Below are positions 1 to 7,560 of a DNA stretch of 49,385 nt, piece by piece (within the stretch, counting starts at the first letter, position 1; every line of letters begins with the position of its first letter). The stretch is from Rhizobium album (GTDB lineage: Bacteria; Pseudomonadota; Alphaproteobacteria; Rhizobiales; Rhizobiaceae): positions 1 through 49,385 of the forward strand of contig NZ_QFBC01000027.1 of assembly GCF_003122325.1 (NCBI RefSeq). Reading direction: 5' to 3'. The notes under the pieces were generated by a model that was given only the letters and a program-made list of their open reading frames with translations, was not told the DNA's origin and did no database searches. A program made the position numbers and the translations under genes.

Positions 1-119
1 GGGCTACGCTCGCGTCGATCAAACCAGGCTGGCGGCCGTGGCTCTGCCGTGGCCGGGAGCGTGCGCATGACCGGGCCCGCCACGATGTTGTCTCGCGCCG
101 AGGCCTACCTCGCTTATCG
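1..119. repeat. Left copy of 119-bp terminal inverted repeat
   Basis: Bases 1-119 are the exact reverse complement of 49267-49385; base 120 is the first mismatch. The repeat carries the last codons of one tyrosine recombinase and the first codons of the next. It may be a real inverted duplication of the recombinase genes, or the overlap left by an assembler where both ends of the contig enter the same repeat. Confidence 0.95.
2..70 (+). CDS. 3' end of a tyrosine recombinase (first of a trio), cut by window edge
   Basis: Reading from base 2 gives 22 codons ending in TGA at 68-70, with the pattern YARVDxxxLxxVALPWPG. This looks like the usual C-terminal tail, just after the catalytic tyrosine, of the first protein in tandem recombinase trios. 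Its stop overlaps the ATG of the next gene (ATGA at 67-70), the expected translational coupling. Only the tail is inside the window, so nothing can be said of its catalytic residues. Confidence 0.6.
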   Translation, partial: GYARVDQTRLAAVALPWPGACA

Positions 120-1029
120 CCGAAACCTTGGCTTCAAGCTCAGAATTCCGGGAAGACAGATCACCTCCTTTGCCCGATATGCCGACGACAGCGGACACGA
201 AGGGGCCCTCTCCTCCGATATCGCACTCCGCTGGGCGAAGGCCGGCGCGACAATTGCCGACCCCTTCACTTGGGCAAAACGCCTGGAGGTGTTGAGACCA
301 TTCGCGGCCTTTCTCGCGGCAGAGGAAGGCGGAACGACGTTCCCGGCCACCAATCCTTTCGGTCGCACCAAGCGGCGGCTCGCGCCGCACATCTTCACGA
401 TGGAGGAGATTACGGCGATCATCGAAGAGGCGCATCGTATTCGTCGCGTTCAGGCAGCTGGGACGCTGATGATGCCTGCCCTGATCGGCCTACTGGCCTC
501 GACTGGGCTGCGGATAGCGGAAGCGCTGGGCCTACAGATCCGGGATCTGGACCTCGAGGCTGCGCAGCTCTTAGTGCGGAAGGCGAAATATGGCCGCCAG
601 CGACTGGTCGCCCTCCATCGGACGACTGTTGCCGCACTCGAGACCTTCCTTGATCGGAGGAACGCGATATTCCCATCGAGGCCGGTCGATCCGGTCTTCA
701 TGAGCGAGCTATCGGGCGAAGAGCTAAACTACTCGAACGCCTGGCACGCCTGGTTCCGGATTACCCAGAGGCTGGGTATCCGGCCGCGCGGTGGCCACCC
801 GTTCGTGCGCATCCATGACCTTCGGCACAGCTTTATATGCCGCCGGCTTATTCTATGGCAGCAAAGCGGAACTGAGATCGATGCAGCAACGATGATGCTG
901 TCTACCTATGTCGGCCACGCCAATCTGCTCGATACCTACTGGTATATCGAAAGCGTCCCCGAGCTCATGGCAATTGCCGGCAGTCGATTCGAAGGTGCCA
1001 CCTCCATTGGAGGCGACTTCAATGGATGA
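67..1029 (+). CDS. Tyrosine recombinase/integrase (second of trio)
   Basis: A 320-residue phage-integrase-family recombinase. The N-terminal half holds a SAM-like core-binding domain (AEAYLAYRRNLGFKL). The catalytic half shows the first arginine in GLRIAEALGL, the HxxR box in IHDLRHSF, and GHANLLDTYWYI with the histidine and the candidate nucleophilic tyrosine. I chose the ATG at 67 over the GTG at 49 because it overlaps the upstream stop as ATGA. Its own stop overlaps the next recombinase by 8 bases. Three consecutive overlapping recombinases match the RIT (recombinase in trio) arrangement found on proteobacterial plasmids; such sets are thought to move as units, though the mechanism is little known. 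Confidence 0.85.
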   Translation: MTGPATMLSRAEAYLAYRRNLGFKLRIPGRQITSFARYADDSGHEGALSSDIALRWAKAGATIADPFTWAKRLEVLRPFAAFLAAEEGGTTFPATNPFGRTKRRLAPHIFTMEEITAIIEEAHRIRRVQAAGTLMMPALIGLLASTGLRIAEALGLQIRDLDLEAAQLLVRKAKYGRQRLVALHRTTVAALETFLDRRNAIFPSRPVDPVFMSELSGEELNYSNAWHAWFRITQRLGIRPRGGHPFVRIHDLRHSFICRRLILWQQSGTEIDAATMMLSTYVGHANLLDTYWYIESVPELMAIAGSRFEGATSIGGDFNG

Positions 1030-2026
1030 CACCACACCTTCCTTTCCAACACTGCTGCAGCGCTTCTTCGTTGATCATCTTCGCCAGCAAAGGGCAGTAA
1101 GTCCTTGCACAGTCGCGGCCTACCGAGACTCGTTCAAGCTCCTGTTGGCATTCGCAGAAAAGAGGATCGGGAAATCTCCCACAAGCCTGACCTTGCCCGA
1201 CCTCAACGCCGATCTCATTTTGGCCTTCCTGGATCACCTTGAGCGTGATCGAGCAAATAGTGTCAGGAGCCGAAATGCACGGCTTTCCGCAATCCGGGTC
1301 TTCCTCAAATATGCCGCGCACGAGGATCTGACCGCGCTGGCGGTCATCGAACGCAGCCTCGCCGTCCCGCAGAAGCGACATGACAAGGGAGTGCTCGGCT
1401 TTCTGACCCGGCCCGAAGTCGAGGCGCTTATTAATGCGCCCGATCCGAAAACCTGGGCCGGCAGGCGTGACCGGGCACTGTTTGCATTCCTCTACAACAC
1501 TGGCGCGCGCGTCTCGGAGGCTATTGACCTTCAGACCGGTAGTGTCGTTCTTGAGACTGCGCCGGTCGTCCACCTGCATGGGAAGGGACGGAAGCGCCGA
1601 AGCGTTCCGCTCTGGAATGAAACTGCACGAACGTTGAAGCGATGGATGCAGGATCTTCATGATCGCGGGGCGGATGCCTACCTCTTTCCAAACAGTTCGG
1701 GTGGGCGCCTATCCCGATCCAGCGTCAGGCAGCGCCTCGACCTCGCCGTGGATACTGCCGGTAGAAACGTTCCATCGATCAGGGCAAAGGCGATATCGCC
1801 GCATACCTTCCGGCACACCACGGCAATGCACCTGCTGCAGTCCGGTGTCGATCTGACCGTGATCGCGCTTTGGCTCGGGCACGAGGATATCAGCACGACG
1901 CATGTCTACATGGAGGCTGACCTTGCGATGAAGGAAGACGCGCTCAGTCGGCTTCAGCCCGTCAACGCGACAGGTGTTCGCTACCGGCCGCCCGACAAAT
2001 TGATGCAATTCTTGCAATCGCTTTGA
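1022..2026 (+). CDS. Tyrosine recombinase/integrase (third of trio)
   Basis: A 334-residue site-specific recombinase with an N-terminal SAM-like DNA-binding domain (LLQRFFVDHLRQQRAVSP, TVAAYRDSFKLLL) and a complete catalytic domain: arginine in TGARVSEAIDL, HTFRHTTAMHLL, and WLGHEDISTTHVYM containing the second histidine and the tyrosine nucleophile. The ATG at 1022 lies inside the end of the preceding gene (ATGGATGA overlap), so the genes are translationally coupled. A strong hairpin follows the stop. Its C-terminal tail (YRPPDKLMQFL) is typical of the third member of the trio. Confidence 0.87.
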   Translation: MDDTTPSFPTLLQRFFVDHLRQQRAVSPCTVAAYRDSFKLLLAFAEKRIGKSPTSLTLPDLNADLILAFLDHLERDRANSVRSRNARLSAIRVFLKYAAHEDLTALAVIERSLAVPQKRHDKGVLGFLTRPEVEALINAPDPKTWAGRRDRALFAFLYNTGARVSEAIDLQTGSVVLETAPVVHLHGKGRKRRSVPLWNETARTLKRWMQDLHDRGADAYLFPNSSGGRLSRSSVRQRLDLAVDTAGRNVPSIRAKAISPHTFRHTTAMHLLQSGVDLTVIALWLGHEDISTTHVYMEADLAMKEDALSRLQPVNATGVRYRPPDKLMQFLQSL

Positions 2027-2031
2027 CATTG

Positions 2032-2059
2032 CCGCTCCCGGAGGTCCGACCGGGAGCGG
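2032..2059. terminator. Hairpin between convergent recombinase and flavin reductase genes
   Basis: A perfect 10-bp stem (CCGCTCCCGG at 2032-2041 and CCGGGAGCGG at 2050-2059) with an 8-base loop lies between two converging genes. There is no long T-tract on either side, so a bidirectional terminator is plausible but not proven. Confidence 0.55.
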
Positions 2060-2074
2060 TCCGACCTTCGGGAC

Positions 2075-2575
2075 CTAGACGCGGATATAGCGGCGCATGC
2101 AATAGAGAAGCGCTGCCTGTTCTTCATTTTCACGAACGCCGACAACGCGCCCGAAGAGAATTCGATGGGTTGCCTCATCGACGGCGTTGGTGAGTTCGCA
2201 TTCGAAGCTGACCGAGGCATTGACCAAGACCGGGACACCGGTAACACCCTCTGTCCAGTTGCCATGTGCAAATCGATCCTGTGTCGGTGTCTTCCCGCCA
2301 AAGACGTTCGAGATATCTTCCTGGCCGGGCATCAAGGTGTTGACGCAGAAATGGCGCGTGTTCTCAAATGCATGAAAACACGAACTTGCGCGATTGATGC
2401 AGACCAAAAGCGTTGGTGGCGTGTCGCTGACACTGCAAACCGCCGAGGCGGTGAATCCATAACGCTCGCCATCAGACCGGGTGGTCACCACGCTGACCGC
2501 CGAGCCGAGGCGCGACATGCCGTTGCGAAACGTGTCCGTGTCCACGATGCCGAAGCGGTGTTTCGCCATGTTCAT
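2075..2575 (-). CDS. Flavin reductase family protein (partner of MesD/MesX)
   Basis: A 166-residue protein of the flavin reductase-like FMN-binding family (HpaC/ActVB type): GMSRLGSAVSVVTT near the N-terminus, then YGFTASAVCSVS and PPTLLVCINRAS. Such enzymes reduce free flavin with NAD(P)H for a partner oxygenase. It is the last gene of the minus-strand operon mesX-mesD-flavin reductase. The start at 2575 follows a strong AGGAGG five bases upstream; an in-frame ATG two codons later is less well placed. The context suggests it supplies reduced flavin for the oxygen-dependent step attributed to MesX; that pairing is inference. Confidence 0.85.
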   Translation of the reverse strand: MNMAKHRFGIVDTDTFRNGMSRLGSAVSVVTTRSDGERYGFTASAVCSVSDTPPTLLVCINRASSCFHAFENTRHFCVNTLMPGQEDISNVFGGKTPTQDRFAHGNWTEGVTGVPVLVNASVSFECELTNAVDEATHRILFGRVVGVRENEEQAALLYCMRRYIRV

Positions 2576-2601
2576 GTCGGCCTCCTGCTTTTAGGCCAGC
2601 A

Positions 2602-3630
2602 TCAGGCCGAGAGTTCTTTCCGGACGATTTCCGCGCCTGCGGCGAGAGCATTCAGCTTGCCGCGTGCGACCCGCCGGGACAGGGGTGCCATCCCGCAATT
2701 CGTGCAAGGGCAAAGCTTGTCGGCATCGACGAACTGAAGTGCCTTTCGCAGGGTCGCGGCGACTTCTTCTGGGGTTTCGATGACTTCGCTCGCCACGTCG
2801 ATCGCCCCGACCATCACCTTCTTGCCTCGGACAAGCTCGATGAGATCCATCGGCACATGAGAGTTGTGGCACTCCAGCGAAATCATGCCGATGCTGGATT
2901 TCTGCAGCTTCGGGAAAGTTCGCTCATATTGCCGCCACTCCGATCCCAGGGTTTTCTTCCAATCGGTGTTGGCCTTGATACCGTAGCCATAGCAGATATG
3001 GACAGCGGTCTCGCATTTCAGTCCTTCGATCGCCTTCTCCAGGGTAGCGACGCCCCAGTCGTTTACCTCGTCAAAGAAGACATTGAATGCGGGTTCGTCG
3101 AACTGGATAATGTCGACGCCGGCAGCTTCCAGCTCTCTGGCTTCTTCGTTGAGGACCTTGGCGAATTCCCAGGCGAGCTTTTCGCGGCTCTTATAATGGG
3201 CATCGAAGAGCGTATCGATCATCGTCATGGGACCTGGCAGTGCCCACTTGATGGGTTCCTTGGTCTGCTGACGCAGGAACTTGGCATCTTCAACGAAGAC
3301 CGCTTTGGGGCGAGACACGGCACCAACGACCGTCGGCACACTCGCATCGTAGCGATCACGAATCCTGACTGTCTCGCGCTTCTCGAAATCGACGCCATCA
3401 AGGTGCTCGATGAAGGTCGTGACGAAGTGCTGCCGCGTCTGCTCGCCATCACTGACGATGTCGATTCCAGCCTGCCGCTGATCGTCCAGGGACAGACGCA
3501 GCGCGTCCCTCTTGCCTTCAACCAATTCCTCGTCTTGCAATTTCCACGGCGACCAGAGTTTCTCGGGCTGCGCAAGCCACGAGGGTTTTGGCAAGCTGCC
3601 GGCGGTCGACGTGGGCAACAGTCTTTTCAT
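2602..3630 (-). CDS. mesD: Core-MetE type methionine synthase, MesD-like
   Basis: A 342-residue protein matching only the C-terminal catalytic half of cobalamin-independent methionine synthase (full MetE is about 750). The zinc ligands expected for the family are visible: His and Cys in AVHICYGYG, Glu in ISLECHNSH, Cys in CTNCGM; the homocysteine-side motif IVSDGEQTR is also present. Core-MetE proteins beside DUF1852 genes have been named MesD, a folate-independent methionine synthase needing its DUF1852 partner (MesX) and oxygen; the methyl donor is uncertain. It starts 26 bases after mesX ends. I used the ATG at 3630 (MKRLLPTSTAGSLPKP) because homologues begin there. It is clearly a methionine synthase family member; the MesD assignment rests on length and neighbours. 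Confidence 0.85.
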   Translation of the reverse strand: MKRLLPTSTAGSLPKPSWLAQPEKLWSPWKLQDEELVEGKRDALRLSLDDQRQAGIDIVSDGEQTRQHFVTTFIEHLDGVDFEKRETVRIRDRYDASVPTVVGAVSRPKAVFVEDAKFLRQQTKEPIKWALPGPMTMIDTLFDAHYKSREKLAWEFAKVLNEEARELEAAGVDIIQFDEPAFNVFFDEVNDWGVATLEKAIEGLKCETAVHICYGYGIKANTDWKKTLGSEWRQYERTFPKLQKSSIGMISLECHNSHVPMDLIELVRGKKVMVGAIDVASEVIETPEEVAATLRKALQFVDADKLCPCTNCGMAPLSRRVARGKLNALAAGAEIVRKELSA

Positions 3631-3656
3631 GATGGCAAACCTTGTATTTTGGTGTT

Positions 3657-4640
3657 TCAGGCGGCGTAGTTCGCAGACCACTGCTCAAGAATGGCCTTGT
3701 ACGGCTTGATGAAGTGCTCCTCGGCGAATTTCCCCTGCTCGACGGCCAGTCGGCTGCGCTCTTCGCGATCGTAGACGATCCGTGTCAGTGAATAGTCCTG
3801 ATGCTTGAGACTTGGCTGGTAGCAGGCGCCCGCCGCGGAATTGGCGTTATAGATTTCCGGGCGGTAGATCTTCTGGAACGTCTCCATCGTGCTGATGGTG
3901 CTGATCAGCTCGAGATTGGTATAGTCGCCAAGCAGGTCGCCGAGAAAATAGAACGCCAGCGGCGCTACGCAGTTCGGCGGCATGAAATAGCGAACCTGCA
4001 ATCCCATTTTCCGGAAGTATTCATCCGTCGATGAGAATTCATTCTGCAGGTATTCGACGCCCAGCACGGGGTGCTGGTTGTCCGTGCGATGGTAGATCTT
4101 GCTGCTCGATGCGCTCAGGCAGATGACGGGTGGCTTGCTGAAATGCGCCTTGTAGGCGTCGGAGTTCAGGAAGCATTTGAACAGGTTTCCATGCAGATCA
4201 CCGAAATCGTCCGGCGCGCTGTACTCGGGCCTATTCCTGTTGTGCTCCGGCAGCACGACGCTGAAGTCGTAGTCGCGCACATAGGAGGAGAAATTGTTCC
4301 CAGCGATGCCCTCGATGCGCTCACCAGTCCTGCGATCGACGATGTTCGTCTTCAGGATCTCTATCAACGGGAAGGCATCATTGCGGCTTTCGGCACCAAT
4401 GCTCATCTCAACCGAAATGATGTCGAGTTCGACGGCATAGCGGTCGCCCTTGGGGTTGTCCCAGTAAGCCAGAGCGTTGAAACGATTGTCGATCATCCTC
4501 AAGGCGTTGCGCAGGTTCTCCTGGCGGTTCTCCCCCCTGGCCAGGTTTGCGAAGTTGGTCGTGATCCGCGTGCTCTCCGAGGGGTGATAATCCTCGTCGA
4601 AAGAAATCTTCGTAATATTGAAGTCGAAATCTCTACTCAT
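3657..4640 (-). CDS. mesX: DUF1852 family protein, MesX-like
   Basis: A 327-residue DUF1852 protein (starts MSRDFDFNITKISFDEDYHP). The family nearly always lies beside core-MetE genes and has been shown to be needed by MesD for methionine synthesis in aerobic bacteria; an oxygenase-like role has been proposed but its chemistry is unsettled. The start at 4640 is preferred over the ATG at 4688 because the DUF1852 domain begins there and an AGGA lies upstream. First gene of the operon mesX-mesD-flavin reductase, divergent from the cobalamin riboswitch-thioesterase-metR unit, so MetR made from that unit is the natural candidate activator of this promoter. Confidence 0.85.
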   Translation of the reverse strand: MSRDFDFNITKISFDEDYHPSESTRITTNFANLARGENRQENLRNALRMIDNRFNALAYWDNPKGDRYAVELDIISVEMSIGAESRNDAFPLIEILKTNIVDRRTGERIEGIAGNNFSSYVRDYDFSVVLPEHNRNRPEYSAPDDFGDLHGNLFKCFLNSDAYKAHFSKPPVICLSASSSKIYHRTDNQHPVLGVEYLQNEFSSTDEYFRKMGLQVRYFMPPNCVAPLAFYFLGDLLGDYTNLELISTISTMETFQKIYRPEIYNANSAAGACYQPSLKHQDYSLTRIVYDREERSRLAVEQGKFAEEHFIKPYKAILEQWSANYAA

Positions 4641-4982
4641 CGCGATCGGGCGTCCTAAAGTTCGGGATGGGTCCTGAATTCTCGACATGGTCCAGGATGC
4701 ATCGGATTCTTCGTTGCCCTTGGTCAGCAGCAGCAGCAGTCAGGCTGCGCAAGCTGGAGGGCGATGCGCGTTTTATGCCTGAGAGATCGATCGGGAAAAA
4801 TTGGTATTATCTCACGGAAGTATGAGCCGTGTTCATGATTGCCGGACCGCACGGCTCGACGCCTTGGAATCTGAAATTCTCAATCACGTCTTCAGGCGGA
4901 GGCATCGAGATTTCCGCTTTTGCCAATTCCATTCGGGGCATCTTGACCGCTTGAGCCGCATGCGACATTGGTTCGTCATCGC
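4641..4982. other. Divergent intergenic region mesX / riboswitch 1
   Basis: About 340 bases without a gene between mesX and the first cobalamin riboswitch. It must carry the mesX promoter (minus) and the riboswitch promoter (plus). A weak MetR/LysR-like dyad, TGAAATTCTCA, lies at 4872-4882, and TTGACC at 4943-4948 could be a -35 for the plus-strand transcript. Neither is strong enough to be called a site. Confidence 0.3.
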
Positions 4983-5153
4983 GGTTCTCAGGATGACAAG
5001 TCCGGAGCTAAGAGGGAATTCGGTGAGGGTGTTGCCGCCTGAAGCCGAAGCTGCCCCCGCAACTGTACGCGGCGAGCGACGGTCCATCATGTCACTGAGG
5101 CAAGCCTCGGGAAGACGGACCAGAGCAATGACCCGCAAGCCAGGAGACCTGCC
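4983..5153 (+). promoter_or_regulatory. Cobalamin riboswitch 1 (upstream of thioesterase-metR)
   Basis: The conserved core is readable in order: GAGCTAAGAGGGAA, CTGCCCCCGCAACTGTA, a GTCACTGAGG..CTCGGGAAGACGG arm, ACCCGCAAGC, then the B12 box AAGCCAGGAGACCTGCC ending at 5153. All are standard elements of the AdoCbl-type cobalamin aptamer. It lies on the plus strand ahead of the thioesterase and metR genes. Ligand binding normally lowers expression, so these genes should be made when cobalamin is scarce. A GC-rich hairpin (GGAGTGCC with GGCACTCC, about 5185-5213) follows and may be part of the expression platform. Confidence 0.93.
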
Positions 5154-5268
5154 GCGATAGATAACGTCCACGGGCGGGGTGTCCCGGAGTGCCGCTTTCG
5201 CGATGGGCACTCCCGTGCCGTCGTCTCTGCGTCATGCCAGTGCCCGGCCGCAAGCTGATGGTAGTGCG

Positions 5269-6105
5269 ATGACAGAGATTACGACGACAGAAAAGCCAGT
5301 CCAGCACGGTTCGACGACCAGGCTCATCGATATCGTCTTTCCCGGAGATACCAATCACCACGGCACCCTCTTCGGAGGGACAGGGCTTGCGCTAATGGAT
5401 CGGGTTGCTTTCATCGCAGCGACGCGTTTTGGTCGCGCGCCCTTCGTGACCGCCTCGTGTGAACGGATCGACTTCAAGCAGCCCGCGCGCGTCGGGAACA
5501 TCGTCGAATTCACGGCGATACCGGTCAAGGCGGGGCGCCGCTCCCTGACCGTGGAGGTCGAAATGGCGGCGGAGACCATTGTCGGTCACCAGCGGCACAT
5601 CTGCACGCGCGGCATCTTCAACATGGTCGCGATACCGGAAGGCGAGCACGCGCAGAGTTATGCCTTGCCCGACCTGGTAGCAGCGGACGTCCCGGATACC
5701 AAGGACGCCGTTGCGATGGTAGAGATCGTGTTTCCGGATCAGGCGAACAGCGTCGGCCGGATGTTCGGGGGCGAGGCCATCGCCTACATGACCAAGGCCG
5801 CATTCGTTGCGGCGTCCCGCTACGCCGGCAAGCTGGTGGTTCTTGCTTCATCCGAGCGTATCGATTTCGCAAGGGCGATCGAGATCGGTGAAATCGTCGA
5901 GGCGCAGGCACGGGTCGAGCGCATCGGCCGCACTTCCATGTCCATCGAGACAAAACTCTGGTCGGAAAACCTTCTGACGGGCGAGAGGCACGTTACGGCA
6001 ACCGGACATTTCACCATGGTTGCTGTCGACAAGGACCATCGTCCGATTCCTGTGCGCGACAATGGTTCGGCGGATGTCGTTTGCGATAGCCAAGGGCGGG
6101 CGTAA
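5269..6105 (+). CDS. Tandem hotdog-fold acyl-CoA thioesterase
   Basis: A 278-residue protein made of two YciA/BFIT-like hotdog domains. Each has the pattern IVFPxxxNxxGxxFGGxxLAxMxxxAFxAAxRF (residues about 20-55 and 157-190) and a later SxERIDF stretch. These enzymes hydrolyse acyl-CoA to free acid and CoA; chain preference cannot be read from sequence. Start taken at ATG 5269 where the domain homology begins; an upstream in-frame ATG at 5179 would lie in the riboswitch tail. It is the first gene after cobalamin riboswitch 1 and lies 2 bases before metR. Cobalamin control of a thioesterase is unusual; a role in releasing CoA from acyl-CoAs stranded when methylmalonyl-CoA mutase lacks B12 is my inference. 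Confidence 0.85.
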   Translation: MTEITTTEKPVQHGSTTRLIDIVFPGDTNHHGTLFGGTGLALMDRVAFIAATRFGRAPFVTASCERIDFKQPARVGNIVEFTAIPVKAGRRSLTVEVEMAAETIVGHQRHICTRGIFNMVAIPEGEHAQSYALPDLVAADVPDTKDAVAMVEIVFPDQANSVGRMFGGEAIAYMTKAAFVAASRYAGKLVVLASSERIDFARAIEIGEIVEAQARVERIGRTSMSIETKLWSENLLTGERHVTATGHFTMVAVDKDHRPIPVRDNGSADVVCDSQGRA

Positions 6106-6107
6106 CC

Positions 6108-7019
6108 ATGCTGGACAGGCAACACCTTTCCATCCTGCGAGAAGTCGATCGCCTGGGCAGTCTGACCGCTGCGGCCGAGCGGCTGAACGTGTCCCAGTCG
6201 GCTCTCAGCCACACGATCCGCAAGCTGGAAGAACGCTTTGGCGTGGCCATGTGGGAAAAGGATGGGCGCAACCTTCGGCTCACCGAGGCGGGCCGCTACA
6301 TCGTAAGGCTGGCGCAGCGCGTTCTGCCACAGATCGAGAGAGCCGAGGATGTCCTATCGGATTATCGCGACGGCCAGCGAGGCTCGCTCAAGATCGGCAT
6401 GGAATGCCATCCCTGCCATCAATGGCTGATGGGTGTCACAAAGCCCTACCTTATGGAATGGGCGGACGTGGACCTTGAACTGACCACATCATTTGCTTTC
6501 GGCGGGGTTGCTGCCCTGGCAGGCTACGAAATCGACATTCTGATCACGCCCGATCCGATCGAGACCCCCGGGATTCAGTATGTGCCCGTGTTCGACTACG
6601 AATTGGTGCTTGCCGTACCAGTCGATCATCCGTTGGCGGTAAAACGTCACGCCGATCCCGCGGATTTGCTGCAGGAAACACTCTTCACATATCCTGTGCC
6701 GCCGGAGCGGCTAGATGTCTTCACGCATTTCCTTGTGCCCGCGAATTGTCGGCCTCGCCACCATCGCAATGTCGAGACCACGGAAATGATGCTTCAGCTT
6801 GTCGCGGCAGGCCGTGGGGTTAGTGCCATTCCTGATTGGCTGGTGCGTCGGGAGGCGGCAGTGCTCGGGGTTCATCCGGTCCGCATCGGTCGGAACGGAA
6901 TCCAGAAGAGCATCCATCTCGGCCTTAGAAGCGGGGACGAGGCTGTAGATTTTATTTCCGGATTCCTCGCAACGTCGCGCCAGACGTCAGCGTCCTATGT
7001 GATTTCTCCTTCCAGATAA
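6108..7019 (+). CDS. metR: LysR-family regulator, MetR-like
   Basis: A 303-residue LysR-type regulator: N-terminal winged helix-turn-helix (LGSLTAAAERLNVSQSALSHTIRKLE, about residues 14-40) followed by a periplasmic-binding-like effector domain. The stretch GMECHPCHQWLM and FDYELVLAVPVDHPLA closely match the corresponding parts of MetR, the homocysteine-responsive activator of metE in enterobacteria. It starts 2 bases after the thioesterase, so both share the cobalamin riboswitch. A natural circuit is: low cobalamin, MetR made, mesX-mesD operon across the divergent promoter activated, with homocysteine as co-effector. MetR identity is from motif likeness; the target is inferred from position. 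Confidence 0.8.
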   Translation: MLDRQHLSILREVDRLGSLTAAAERLNVSQSALSHTIRKLEERFGVAMWEKDGRNLRLTEAGRYIVRLAQRVLPQIERAEDVLSDYRDGQRGSLKIGMECHPCHQWLMGVTKPYLMEWADVDLELTTSFAFGGVAALAGYEIDILITPDPIETPGIQYVPVFDYELVLAVPVDHPLAVKRHADPADLLQETLFTYPVPPERLDVFTHFLVPANCRPRHHRNVETTEMMLQLVAAGRGVSAIPDWLVRREAAVLGVHPVRIGRNGIQKSIHLGLRSGDEAVDFISGFLATSRQTSASYVISPSR

Positions 7020-7071
7020 GTTCGCCGAGATTGTAATCCCCAATGTTTTTCTTGGGTCACAGTCATAGGCG

Positions 7072-7099
7072 TTGACGAAAAGTTCACTACGTCTACTAT
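7072..7099 (+). promoter_or_regulatory. Sigma-70-like promoter for riboswitch 2 and nrdHIEF
   Basis: TTGACG at 7072-7077 and TACTAT at 7094-7099 are separated by 16 bases and sit just ahead of the aptamer that begins near 7113. Good match and good position; no start-site data. Confidence 0.6.
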
Positions 7100-7112
7100 A
7101 TCTTGTGTTCGG

Positions 7113-7300
7113 GGTTCTCTCGATTCGTAAGGATCGGAGCTAAGACGGGAATACGGTGCGTAGCTTCCATGATGGATGCGCAATGCCGTAGCTGCCCCCG
7201 CAACTGTAAGCGGTGAGCATCTGTCCGACAAAGCCACTGAAGTTTCGTGCTTCGGGAAGGCGAGGATGGATGCAACGACCCGTGAGCCAGGAGACCTGCC
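7113..7300 (+). promoter_or_regulatory. Cobalamin riboswitch 2 (upstream of nrdHIEF)
   Basis: Conserved core: GGAGCTAAGACGGGAATACGG, GCTGCCCCCGCAACTGTAA, GCCACTGAAG..CTTCGGGAAGGC, ACCCGTGAGC and the B12 box GAGCCAGGAGACCTGCC ending at 7300. Cobalamin riboswitches ahead of B12-independent ribonucleotide reductase genes are known in bacteria that also carry the B12-dependent class II enzyme NrdJ: enough cobalamin switches the class I genes off. About 260 bases separate it from nrdH. Confidence 0.94.
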
Positions 7301-7560
7301 TCAGAGCGTAACGTCCACGGGCGGGGTGTCCGGTTGGTCGCGTCGATACGCGCAATGTTAGCGCGTGCGCGCAGCCTTTGATCCCCGCATGAGCAAACTT
7401 CGGGGTGAGGTCCATGATTAGTCGTTCAGTTCATCGTAAGCGCGAGTAGTGTCGGGCTACGCCGTGTAGGCGCGTTCCTTTTCCCATTTCTAATCCTTCG
7501 TGCGGGCGTCGGCGGACGACCGGACGGATCCCTATGCCTTTAGCATCCTACGAGGACACC
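7301..7560 (+). other. Long leader between riboswitch 2 and nrdH
   Basis: About 260 bases without a convincing gene. It opens with a 23-base stretch (7309-7331) that is identical to the one following riboswitch 1 (5162-5184), then GC-rich dyads (around 7351-7376). It presumably holds the expression platform, but I cannot draw a clear terminator or a ribosome-site-sequestering pairing. Confidence 0.4.

Noticed and set aside
4690..4800. Possible SAM or glycine riboswitch ahead of mesX
   Set aside because: Short fragments resemble such motifs (GGAGGG, TGCCTGAGAG), but the ordered conserved cores are absent.
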